This document shows positions 17,037-24,023 of a stretch of 50,894 nt of DNA, piece by piece (positions within the stretch are counted from its first letter, which is position 1; each line of letters opens with the position of its first letter). Under the pieces are notes generated by a model that worked only from the letters and a program-made list of their open reading frames with translations, made no database searches and was not told the DNA's origin. This DNA comes from M55B157 sp965657825 (GTDB taxonomy: Bacteria; Actinomycetota; Actinomycetes; S36-B12): positions 1 through 50,894 of the forward strand of contig CBFHQG010000004.1 of NCBI GenBank assembly GCA_965657825.1, in the 5' to 3' direction. A program made the position numbers and the translations under genes.

Positions 17037-18638
17037 TCAGGTGGTTCGGCGCCGAGCGGCTGCACGCTTGCGGCTCGGCCTCCAGGTCGCCTCACCGCTG
17101 GCGAGCGCGGCCTGACGCAGTGCCTCGCCATGGGCGGCCAGCGCATCGGCGAGTGCCGCGTGCGTGGGCTCCTCACACAGCACGTCCACCCGCAGTCCGT
17201 GTTCCTCAGCGGTCTTCGCGGTCGCGGGGCCGATGCAGGCCACGACTGTGGTGGCGTGCGGTTTGCCGGCGATCCCCACGAGGTTGCGCACCGTGGAGCT
17301 CGAGGTGAACATGACCGCGTCGAAACCACCGGACTTGATCGCTTCGCGCGTCTCCGCGGGCGGCGGAGCAGCACGCACCGTGCGGTAAGCGGTGATGTCC
17401 TCGACCTCCCATCCCAGATCGACCAGTCCTGCGGACAGGGTCTCTGTGGCGATATCGGCGCGCGGGAGGAAGACCCGGTTGATGGGGTCGACGAGTTCGT
17501 CGTAGTGCGGCCAATCGGCCAGCAGGCCGGCGGTCGTCTGGTCTCCCGACGGGACGAGATCCGGCTTCACCCCGAAGGCGATGAGGGCCTCCACCGCGTC
17601 ATCCCCCACGGCAGCGACCTTCAGCCCGGCGAAGGAGCGAGCATCGAGTCCGTACTCCTCGAGCTTCTCGCGAACCGCGCGAACGGCGTTGACGCTGGTG
17701 AATCCGATCCACTCGTATCGACCGGAGACCAACCCATGCACCGCACGCTCCATCTGCTGCGGAGTTCGCGGCGGTTCGACGGAGATGGTCGGTACCTCCT
17801 GGGGTACTGCGCCGGCGTGGATGAGCCGATCGAGCAGGTCATCGGATCGCTCCTGCGTGCGAGGCACGAGGACTCGCCAACCGAACAGCGGCTTGACCTC
17901 GAACCAGGCCATCCTCTCGCGCTGCTCGACGACCTCACCGACGACCACGAGCCCCGGCCCAGCCTGCTTCGCGGCCTTAACCGCTGTGGGAGCGTCCTCG
18001 AGTGTGGCGGCAACCGACCGCTGTTCGACGGTGCTGCCGGCGCGCGTGATGACCATCGGGGTGCTGGGCTTGCGCCCGGCTTTGATCAGTTCCTTCGCGA
18101 TGTGCGTCGCCTGGTCGGCTCCCTCGAGAACGACGACGGTCGTTCGTTCGTCGGCAAGGACCGCCCAGTCGACGGAGTGGTCGATATCGGTGAGGACGTG
18201 GACCTCGCGGGTCGTCCGGGTCGTGAGAGTGAATCCCGCGTAGGCCGCGACACCCGACAGGGTGCTGACTCCAGGGGCGATCTCGAAGGGCACCTTGGAC
18301 TTGCGCAACGCCGAGATCTCGGCCGTGATTGAGCCGTCGAGGACGGGGTCACCGCCCATCAGACGCACGACATGGTGGCCGGCCCGGTAGGCCTCGACGA
18401 CGCGCTTGGCCCGATCGGCAGGATCGAGGGGCAGGCCGTCATCTCCGACCGCGACGATCACAGCCGCCTGCGGATCGGCATGCAGGTGCGCGATCGCCTC
18501 AGTATCGGCATCGACCACGAGGGTGTGCGCCTGGCGCATCAGGGACGCCGCGCGCAGCGTGATCAGTTCCGGATCGCCGGGACCCGCCGCAACGAGGGCG
18601 ACGGTGCCGGTGGGCTTACGGGTGCGGCTGGGACTCAC
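17037..18638 (-). CDS. hemD: Bifunctional uroporphyrinogen-III C-methyltransferase-like / uroporphyrinogen-III synthase
   Basis: The 533-residue fusion is the usual actinobacterial HemD. Residues about 10-245 resemble SAM-dependent uroporphyrinogen methyltransferases (VALVAAGPGDPELITLRA, RLMGGDPVLDGS, FEIAPGVSTLSGVAAYAG), but GDPVLDGS departs from the GDPFVFGRG of active CobA enzymes, so methylation is doubtful. Residues about 268-520 are uroporphyrinogen-III synthase (WRVLVPRTQERSDDLLDRL, WIGFTSVNAVRAVRE, AVGDDAVEAL, DAVMFTSSSTVRNL, CIGPATAKTAEEHGL). GTG 18638 follows AGGGGGA by about 10 nt. hemA, hemC and hemB, normally adjacent, are missing. A promoter and a palindrome lie just upstream. 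Confidence 0.92.
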   Translation of the reverse strand: MSPSRTRKPTGTVALVAAGPGDPELITLRAASLMRQAHTLVVDADTEAIAHLHADPQAAVIVAVGDDGLPLDPADRAKRVVEAYRAGHHVVRLMGGDPVLDGSITAEISALRKSKVPFEIAPGVSTLSGVAAYAGFTLTTRTTREVHVLTDIDHSVDWAVLADERTTVVVLEGADQATHIAKELIKAGRKPSTPMVITRAGSTVEQRSVAATLEDAPTAVKAAKQAGPGLVVVGEVVEQRERMAWFEVKPLFGWRVLVPRTQERSDDLLDRLIHAGAVPQEVPTISVEPPRTPQQMERAVHGLVSGRYEWIGFTSVNAVRAVREKLEEYGLDARSFAGLKVAAVGDDAVEALIAFGVKPDLVPSGDQTTAGLLADWPHYDELVDPINRVFLPRADIATETLSAGLVDLGWEVEDITAYRTVRAAPPPAETREAIKSGGFDAVMFTSSSTVRNLVGIAGKPHATTVVACIGPATAKTAEEHGLRVDVLCEEPTHAALADALAAHGEALRQAALASGEATWRPSRKRAAARRRTT

Positions 18639-18708
18639 GGGGATGTGTTCCCCCTCGGATGCTGGACACCGGTGTGGGTGTGATATCGGATCAGGACAAT
18701 GGAGCATC

Positions 18709-18737
18709 AGGTTAGGGATCGCACTCCCCGCGCACAA
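18709..18737 (-). promoter_or_regulatory. Promoter for hemD
   Basis: On the minus strand TTGTGC (18737-18732), a 17-nt spacer and TAACCT (18714-18709) make the best sigma-70-like promoter of the window. Transcription would begin near 18702, giving a leader of about 64 nt with a Shine-Dalgarno. Confidence 0.6.
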
Positions 18738-18744
18738 AAACATC

Positions 18745-18760
18745 CGGACATATATGTCCG
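18745..18760. promoter_or_regulatory. Perfect 16-bp palindrome, probable operator
   Basis: CGGACATATATGTCCG is its own reverse complement. It sits 7 bp upstream of the hemD -35 (centre near -51), inside an unusually AT-rich patch for this genome. There is no loop and no U-tract, so a dimeric activator site is more likely than a terminator for the upstream glutaredoxin gene. I do not recognise the regulator. Confidence 0.55.
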
Positions 18761-18795
18761 TTTATCGGATTTCCAGCGGGGATGTGCTCGGTCGA

Positions 18796-19104
18796 TCAGC
18801 TCGCGAGTGTTCGACGCAGTCCCTCCGGGTCCACCCGCCACATCGCATGCTCTGCCCCATCGACGATCACCACCGGGATGAAATCGGCGTAGCGCGCAGC
18901 CCACCGGGGGTTGTCGACGAGGGACTCCTCGCGCCAGCCCACCCCCAGATCCGCGCAGACCTCCTCGACCACCTGTCGGGCCTCGTCACACAGATGGCAT
19001 CCGGGTTTGCCGATGAGCAGCACCCGAGTGGCCACCGGGTCAGCATCCCCGCGGTCCTCGCTCACATCCGGCGTTCCTGACCCCACGGAAGGGCATCCTG
19101 GCAT
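18796..19104 (-). CDS. Glutaredoxin-like protein (CXXC)
   Basis: A small thioredoxin-fold protein of the DUF836 glutaredoxin family. The redox motif is Cys36-His-Leu-Cys39 in LLIGKPGCHLCDEA, followed by a helix and the cis-Pro strand FIPVVIVDGAEH. ATG 19104 has GGGAGG 10 nt upstream (102 residues); GTG 19065 with AGGA is an alternative that removes 13 unconserved residues. In many actinobacteria this gene stands next to rex-hemA-hemC-hemD; here it directly precedes hemD. Substrate unknown. Confidence 0.85.
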   Translation of the reverse strand: MPGCPSVGSGTPDVSEDRGDADPVATRVLLIGKPGCHLCDEARQVVEEVCADLGVGWREESLVDNPRWAARYADFIPVVIVDGAEHAMWRVDPEGLRRTLAS

Positions 19105-19135
19105 AGGCCGGCAGCCTCCCGGGGGGCGGCGAACG

Positions 19136-19141
19136 TACCCT
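19136..19141 (+). promoter_or_regulatory. -10 element of leaderless HAD gene
   Basis: TACCCT followed by 7 nt and GTG 19149. Confidence 0.55.
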
Positions 19142-19148
19142 GAGATCC

Positions 19149-20036
19149 GTGACGACATCGGATCCGCTCGATACGCGGGTACTCGCGGCCTACCGGGAAG
19201 CAGGGCGGGCTTCTGCTGCCGCCGCAGACGTCGCGGCGCCGACCGGACCGGACACCGTGCCCCTCGATCGAAGCGGCGCGGCGTTCTTCGATGTCGACAA
19301 CACCCTGATGCGAGGGGCAAGCCTGTTCCACTTCGCCGCGGGACTCGCTCGTCGCAAGTTCTTCACCGCCGCTCAGATCGCCGGCTTCGCCCGAGCCCAG
19401 GCGAAGTTCGTCCTCTCGGGTGCAGAAGACCTCGAGGACATGGCCTCGGCGACCGAGTCAGCCCTGTCCTTCGTCAACGGACGCACAGTGAGCGAATTGA
19501 TCGACCTGGGACAGGAGATCTTCACCGATTCCCTCACCGACAAACTCATCCCCGGGACGCTCTCCCTGGCCCAGGGTCATCTCGATGCGGGTCAGCGTGT
19601 CTGGCTGGTCACCGCGACACCGGTCGAACTGGCCACAATCATCTCCTCGCACCTAGGGCTCACCGGCGCCTTGGGCACCGTGGCTGAAGTCGTCGACGGT
19701 GTCTACACCGGGAAGCTCGTCGGCGCTCCCCTGCACGGCATGGCCAAGGCTGAGGCGGTGCGAGCACTCGCCGAGCGCGAGGGTTTGGACCTCAGTAGGT
19801 GTTCGGCGTATTCCGACTCCGCCAACGACATCCCGATGCTGTCCCTGGTCGGTCGCGCCATCGCGGTCAATCCCGATGGTGCGCTGCGCGACCACGCCCG
19901 CGACAACGACTGGCCGATTCGGGATTTCCGGCGGCGCGCTGCGATGCGTCGCGCCGTCCCCGCCGTAACAGCGGGCGCCGGGGTGGTGGCCGGGATCGGT
20001 GCCGGTTATCTGATCGGTCGACTCAGTCGGCGCTGA
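19149..20036 (+). CDS. HAD-IB family phosphatase (SerB-like) with C-terminal membrane helix
   Basis: The 295-residue protein has the HAD nucleophile motif FFDVDNTLM (Asp48, Asp50), motif II WLVTATPVE, a lysine in LHGMAKAEAV, and motif IV YSDSANDIPML. This is the HAD-IB arrangement shared with phosphoserine phosphatase; its mycobacterial counterpart at this locus is called SerB1, but the substrate is unproven. A hydrophobic glycine-rich helix at the C-terminus (VPAVTAGAGVVAGIGAGYLIG) suggests membrane attachment. It diverges from the glutaredoxin gene and converges on the acyltransferase gene. Confidence 0.9.
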   Translation: MTTSDPLDTRVLAAYREAGRASAAAADVAAPTGPDTVPLDRSGAAFFDVDNTLMRGASLFHFAAGLARRKFFTAAQIAGFARAQAKFVLSGAEDLEDMASATESALSFVNGRTVSELIDLGQEIFTDSLTDKLIPGTLSLAQGHLDAGQRVWLVTATPVELATIISSHLGLTGALGTVAEVVDGVYTGKLVGAPLHGMAKAEAVRALAEREGLDLSRCSAYSDSANDIPMLSLVGRAIAVNPDGALRDHARDNDWPIRDFRRRAAMRRAVPAVTAGAGVVAGIGAGYLIGRLSRR

Positions 20037-20059
20037 CCCTCGACAGTGATGCGGATCGA

Positions 20060-20995
20060 CTAGCCGAAGACGCCAGGTCGATCAACAAGTACCCGGTACA
20101 GACCCTGCTGGATCGTCTCGCGCACCCGATCGGTCATCTCCAGGATCATCATCGGGTCGTCGGCTGCCCCCTCGGGCAGATCATCGGTGGGGATCGGCTC
20201 GCCGAACTCGATGATCCACTTGCTCGGCAGCGGGATCAGACCTGCCGGACCAAGCCACGGGAAAGTCGGAGTCACCGGGAAGTACGGCATCCCCAACAGT
20301 CGCGCCAGCAGCGGGATCTCGCCGATCTTGGGATAGATCTCCTCGGCCCCGACGATCGCGGTCGGGATGATCGGCACGCCGGCGCGCACCGCTGCTGACA
20401 CGAATCCACCTCGACCGAAACGCTGCAGTTTGTACCGCTCGGAGAACGGCTTTCCAATGCCCTTGAATCCTTCCGGCCACACTCCGACGAGCTGTCCGTC
20501 AGACAGCAGGCGTTCAGCGTCGGGCATACAGGCCAGGGTGTGTCCTGCCTTGCGCGCTAACTCTCCGAAGAACGGCATCGAGAACACGAGGTCGGCGCCG
20601 AGCATGCGCAGATGTCGATGTGCGGGATGGTCATCGAGTAGCGCCAACTGCGTCATGACCGCGTCGACGGCGATCGTCCCCGAATGATTCGCCACGATGA
20701 GGGCGGCTCCCTCGTCGGGCACATGGTGCAGCCCGCGTGCCTCCACCCGGAACCACGACCGGTACAGCGGGCGAAGCGGCGCCATGAGAACCGAGTCGAG
20801 CAGTTGCGGATCGAAGCCGAACTCATCGACGGGGTAGTCGCCCTCCAGACGGCGGCGCAGGAACGCGACGGTGTCCGCGACTCGATCGACGATCCCCGGC
20901 TGCGACGCGTCAGGCTGCTCTGATCGCGCAGTCGCAGTCGAGCGACCCCGGCGTCGTGGTTCTTCGAAGGACAGGATGCGTGCCTCGGGCATCAC
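20060..20995 (-). CDS. 1-Acylglycerol-3-phosphate acyltransferase-like (PlsC family) protein
   Basis: This 311-residue acyltransferase has the catalytic NHSGTIAVD (103-111, the NHX4D box with His and Asp) and GVWPEGFKG (172-178, glycerophosphate-binding EG box), then VPIIPTAIVGAEEIYP. A polar N-terminus of about 35 residues precedes the domain. It overlaps the epimerase gene by 4 nt, a pairing conserved in mycobacteria. It probably acylates a lysophospholipid or related membrane lipid; the acceptor cannot be read from sequence. Confidence 0.88.
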   Translation of the reverse strand: MMPEARILSFEEPRRRGRSTATARSEQPDASQPGIVDRVADTVAFLRRRLEGDYPVDEFGFDPQLLDSVLMAPLRPLYRSWFRVEARGLHHVPDEGAALIVANHSGTIAVDAVMTQLALLDDHPAHRHLRMLGADLVFSMPFFGELARKAGHTLACMPDAERLLSDGQLVGVWPEGFKGIGKPFSERYKLQRFGRGGFVSAAVRAGVPIIPTAIVGAEEIYPKIGEIPLLARLLGMPYFPVTPTFPWLGPAGLIPLPSKWIIEFGEPIPTDDLPEGAADDPMMILEMTDRVRETIQQGLYRVLVDRPGVFG

Positions 20996-22002
20996 CCCAC
21001 CACCCTCTCCGGAGCAGGTGCTTCACCGAAGCGCGGCAGCAGCGGTGCGAGCCCATGGCCTCGCCTCAACTCCTCGAATGCCTCGACCGTGGACCATCGC
21101 GCATGGAATCCCAGATGCTCAGCGATACGCGTCGTGTCGATGACGCGCCCGTAGGTCAAGAAGCGCACCTGCTCGGTGGAGAAGTCCGCGAGGCCGGCCC
21201 GACCGAGACTGCGCCCGGCGATGCCGAGCATCGAGCGCGGTACGGCGACCGAGGGGCGGCCGAGCCGCCGGACTGCCTGGGAGAGCATGAGGATCCCCTG
21301 ACCTGCCACGTTGTAGACGCCCTGGATGGGGTCTGCGGACAACGTGATCGCCTCGAGGGCCGACACGCAGTCGTCTTCATGGACGAACTGCATCCTCGCG
21401 TCGAACCCGAGCACGGTGGGAATCACCGGCAACGAGAAGTACGAGGTCATCGCAGTGTCGATGCTCGGACCGATGATGTTGGCGAACCTCAGGATCGATA
21501 CCCCGATGTCCGGTCGCCTACGCGCGAACCCGCGGACGTATCCCTCGACCTCGACGGAGTCCTTCGCCCATCCGGAGGTCGGCGGATGCTGGGGTGAGGT
21601 GTCCTCGGTGAACAGCGCGGGATCCCTCGGCCCTGCGCCGTAGACCGACGCGGTTGACTTCACGACGAGTCGGCGCACACTCTCGGACTTCTGGCAGGCC
21701 GCGAGCAACTGCATCGTGCCGATGACGTTGATGTCCTTCATGGTGGCGCGACCACCTGCCTGGCGCGGAGTGGCGATGACCCCCGCGTGCACAACGGTGT
21801 CGACCTCGGAGGCATCGATGATCTTGGCGATCACCGGGTTGCGGATGTCAGCGCGGACGAACTCCGCCTCGCCCAGATCAAACCTGGGAGGGACGACGTC
21901 GACGGCGACGACGCGATCCACATCGGATCGATCAGCGAGCGCTCGGGCGATCCGCCCACCGAGATGGCGGGCCGCACCAGTGACGAGCACCACCCCGGAC
22001 AT
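20992..22002 (-). CDS. NAD-dependent epimerase/dehydratase-like protein (extended SDR)
   Basis: The 336-residue protein has the NAD-binding glycine motif VTGAARHLGG, VHAGVIATPRQAG, and STASVYGAGP, then the family stretch VEVEGYVRGFARRRPD. It corresponds to mycobacterial GalE2 by locus and sequence style. Where classical SDRs have YxxxK, this protein has Trp145-Ala-Lys-Asp, so the catalytic Tyr is missing and UDP-galactose epimerase activity should not be assumed. ATG 22002 has TACCCT 6 nt upstream, suggesting a leaderless start of an operon with the acyltransferase. Confidence 0.87.
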   Translation of the reverse strand: MSGVVLVTGAARHLGGRIARALADRSDVDRVVAVDVVPPRFDLGEAEFVRADIRNPVIAKIIDASEVDTVVHAGVIATPRQAGGRATMKDINVIGTMQLLAACQKSESVRRLVVKSTASVYGAGPRDPALFTEDTSPQHPPTSGWAKDSVEVEGYVRGFARRRPDIGVSILRFANIIGPSIDTAMTSYFSLPVIPTVLGFDARMQFVHEDDCVSALEAITLSADPIQGVYNVAGQGILMLSQAVRRLGRPSVAVPRSMLGIAGRSLGRAGLADFSTEQVRFLTYGRVIDTTRIAEHLGFHARWSTVEAFEELRRGHGLAPLLPRFGEAPAPERVVG

Positions 22003-22008
22003 GCACCC

Positions 22009-22014
22009 AGGGTA
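22009..22014 (-). promoter_or_regulatory. -10 element of leaderless epimerase-acyltransferase operon
   Basis: TACCCT on the minus strand, 6 nt before ATG 22002. Confidence 0.5.
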
Positions 22015-22096
22015 CGTGGTCAGCCTGGGCGATGGGAGCGGGTCGGCTGCAGGAGCAGCCCGGTCTCGCTGCTTCCTGGTGCCCCGCTGTGCCCGG

Positions 22097-22195
22097 CTAC
22101 TTCTTGTTACGACGCTGGACGCGAGTGCGCTTGAGCAGCTTGCGGTGCTTCTTCTTGGCCATGCGCTTGCGGCGCTTCTTGACCACGGAGCCCAT
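22097..22195 (-). CDS. Small basic ribosome-associated protein bS22 (AURKAIP1/COX24-type)
   Basis: A 32-residue, extremely basic peptide: it begins MGSVVKKRRKRMAKKKHRKL and ends RTRVQRRNKK. This is the short actinobacterial bS22 protein, found on the mycobacterial ribosome between the subunits, and the KKRRKRMxKKKHRKLLKRTR core is characteristic. ATG 22195 has GAGG 6 nt upstream. It lies 125 bp downstream of the HTH gene, the same pair order as in mycobacteria, and is likely co-transcribed with it. Confidence 0.92.
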   Translation of the reverse strand: MGSVVKKRRKRMAKKKHRKLLKRTRVQRRNKK

Positions 22196-22320
22196 CTATG
22201 ACCTCATTCACTCGTCCTGCGGGTCCGCTGAGCCTACGTCACCGCGGCTGCACGGGTCCATCGGGGTCGCAGGGCCACCCGATCACACGGGAGTCGCGGG
22301 GACCCGTCGAACCTCGAGGA

Positions 22321-22548
22321 TCAGCCCGCCTCGAAGAACGATGACTGCAGGTAGGACTGCACCGCCTGCTCGGGAACACGGAAGGAACGCCCCACCCGCA
22401 CCGCTGGCAGGTCACCGGAGTGCACGAGTCGGTAGACGGTCATCTTCGACACCCGAAGCGCGGTAGCGACCTCCGCCACGGTGAGGAACCGGACGTCGGC
22501 CATCGGTGCCGGCTGTGCATCGCCGGGCCGCTGCGGGGTTCCCGCCAT
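22321..22548 (-). CDS. Excisionase-family (MerR-type) helix-turn-helix protein
   Basis: The 75-residue protein is a single winged HTH: FLTVAEVATALRVSKMTVYRLVHSGDLPAVRVGRSFRVPEQAV. Size and sequence resemble the actinobacterial BldC/excisionase-like DNA-binding proteins that sit beside bS22 and proC. ATG 22548 has AAGGAG 8 nt upstream. A leader of about 80 nt with two perfect hairpins precedes it, unlike the leaderless neighbours, which hints at its own control. There is no sign of phage or integrase nearby, so the excisionase name is only a fold label. Confidence 0.9.
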   Translation of the reverse strand: MAGTPQRPGDAQPAPMADVRFLTVAEVATALRVSKMTVYRLVHSGDLPAVRVGRSFRVPEQAVQSYLQSSFFEAG

Positions 22549-22574
22549 GGGTCACTCTCCTTGCGTACAACGTT

Positions 22575-22599
22575 CGACCCGACGCACTCGGTCGGGTCG
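22575..22599 (-). promoter_or_regulatory. Perfect 9-bp hairpin in the HTH gene leader
   Basis: CGACCCGAC-gcactcg-GTCGGGTCG, a perfect 9-bp stem with a 7-nt loop, ends 26 nt before the HTH start codon and leaves the Shine-Dalgarno free. Confidence 0.45.
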
Positions 22600-22606
22600 G
22601 GAGCAC

Positions 22607-22629
22607 CAGGTAGGTGTCCTGACTACCTG
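22607..22629 (-). promoter_or_regulatory. Inverted repeat at the predicted transcription start of the HTH gene
   Basis: CAGGTAG-gtgtcctga-CTACCTG, a perfect 7-bp inverted repeat that begins about where transcription should start. It may be an operator (possibly for the HTH protein itself) or a 5'-end hairpin. Confidence 0.45.
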
Positions 22630-22633
22630 CGCG

Positions 22634-22639
22634 AGCGTA
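22634..22639 (-). promoter_or_regulatory. -10 candidate for the HTH-bS22 transcript
   Basis: TACGCT on the minus strand, about 86 nt before the start codon; the -35 region is weak. Confidence 0.35.
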
Positions 22640-22736
22640 GTGGTAGCCGGCGGCTCGTGTGCAGGCAATCCCCGAATCCCCTCCTCGGCCTGACGCAGGA
22701 AGGTCCCCGATCCCCGGGCGGGCGAATCCGAAGCCC

Positions 22737-22850
22737 ACCTCGGCCCGTCGCCGCAACCTCGGCCCGTCGCCGCAACCACGGGCCTGAGTCGAAACCACGG
22801 GCCTGAGTCGAAACCACGGGCCTGAGTCAGAACCACGGGTCAGGGTCGAA
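22737..22850. repeat. Tandem array of six 19-bp units over the acuC 3' end
   Basis: Units of exactly 19 bp start at 22737, 22756, 22775, 22794, 22813 and 22832. Units 1-2 are identical (ACCTCGGCCCGTCGCCGCA), units 3-4 are identical (ACCACGGGCCTGAGTCGAA), unit 5 differs from these in its last bases, and unit 6 (ACCACGGGTCAGGGTCGAA) encodes the last acuC codons. The array seems to have grown from the gene end by tandem duplication. Confidence 0.9.
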
Positions 22851-24023
22851 GGCGAGCCCATGCGCTGGGAACACCGCGGTACGCGTGGCGATCACCGCCG
22901 CGTCGATCGGATCATGCGGATCGAAACCGGAGTCGAACGGCTTCGCCCATGGTTGACGCCCGTCGGTCATCCGGGCTGGAGCAGGACGCCCGAGCCGCTC
23001 ACGGACATACGCGTCGAACCCCTCTGGCACCGCGGTCTCCGGTGGGATCGGGGCGCCCGCCGCCTCGGCGATCAGGTGGGTCCAAGCCCGCGGGACGACG
23101 TCCACCCATTCATAACCGCCCCCACCGACCGCAATCCATCTGCCGTCGGCGAATCGATGAGCCCAGCGGTGGATCGCCTCGTAACTCGCGCGCTGGCCGT
23201 CGATGGACAGGGCGAGGTGGGCGAGTGGGTCATCGAAATGCGAATCACATCCGTGCTGGCTGACGATGACCTGGGGCTTGAACTGCTCGAGGATGTCGGG
23301 CACGACGGCATGGAATGCGCGGAGCCAGCCCTGATCCCCTGTTCCTGCCGGGACCGCGATGTTGACGGCACTGCCCAATGCACCAGGACCGCCGGTCTCG
23401 GTGGGGAATCCAGTGCCGGGAAACAAGGTGCGCGGATTCTCGTGGATCGAGACGGTCAGCACTCGCGGGTCGTCGTAGAACATCGCCTGCACGCCGTCCC
23501 CGTGGTGGACATCGACATCGATGTAGGCGATGCGCTCGACTCCCTGATCGAGCAGCCAGGCGATCGCGACGCCGATGTCGTTGTAGATGCAGAAACCGGA
23601 GGCAGCCCCCGGCATCGCATGGTGCAACCCCCCGGCGATGTTGACCGCGTGCTCGGTGCGACCGGTGTGCACTGCCTGCGCGGCCGCGAGGGTTGCCCCG
23701 GCGACGTGCAGGGATGCCTCGTGCATGCCGGCGAAGACTGGATCATCCGCGGTCCCGAGCCCCCGTGCGAGATCGACCAGGGTGGGGTCAGCGGATGCCC
23801 GCCGCACCGACTCGACGTACGTGGAATCGTGAACACGCAGGATGTCCTCGACCGTCGCCGGAGTCACCGGGGAGTGCAGGTGCACGCTGTCGTGCCGTAG
23901 CAGTCCGAACTCCTCGGCCAGTCGCATCGCTAGTTGAACCCGGATCGGCGCGAGCGGGTGGCCCGGGCCGAAGTCGTAGGCGCGCAATGCCTCATCCCAC
24001 ACGACCGTGACCGATTCGCCCAT
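22827..24023 (-). CDS. acuC: AcuC-type histone-deacetylase-like protein
   Basis: A class I HDAC/acetoin-utilisation fold protein of 398 residues, expected to remove acetyl groups from protein lysines (for example acetyl-CoA synthetase). It has the catalytic His pair His134-His135 (GGLHHAMPG), zinc ligands in DVDVHHGDG (Asp169-His173) and the second metal Asp in SQHGCDSHFDDP, plus the GGGGY motif. No acuA or acuB neighbour is present, but a GNAT protein is encoded elsewhere in the window. The last codons (FDPDPWF) lie in a 19-bp tandem repeat array. It starts directly after the proC stop. Confidence 0.92.
   Translation of the reverse strand: MGESVTVVWDEALRAYDFGPGHPLAPIRVQLAMRLAEEFGLLRHDSVHLHSPVTPATVEDILRVHDSTYVESVRRASADPTLVDLARGLGTADDPVFAGMHEASLHVAGATLAAAQAVHTGRTEHAVNIAGGLHHAMPGAASGFCIYNDIGVAIAWLLDQGVERIAYIDVDVHHGDGVQAMFYDDPRVLTVSIHENPRTLFPGTGFPTETGGPGALGSAVNIAVPAGTGDQGWLRAFHAVVPDILEQFKPQVIVSQHGCDSHFDDPLAHLALSIDGQRASYEAIHRWAHRFADGRWIAVGGGGYEWVDVVPRAWTHLIAEAAGAPIPPETAVPEGFDAYVRERLGRPAPARMTDGRQPWAKPFDSGFDPHDPIDAAVIATRTAVFPAHGLAFDPDPWF

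Noticed and set aside
16851..18332. A 493-codon plus-strand open frame opposite hemD
   Set aside because: The minus strand encodes a full HemD fusion; the opposite frame shows no protein-like motifs.
22321..22548. Prophage or integrative element marked by an excisionase-like gene
   Set aside because: No integrase, att repeat or phage gene is nearby, and this HTH gene belongs to the conserved proC-bS22 neighbourhood.
22737..22850. CRISPR array
   Set aside because: Units are contiguous 19-bp tandem repeats without spacers, and no cas genes are present.
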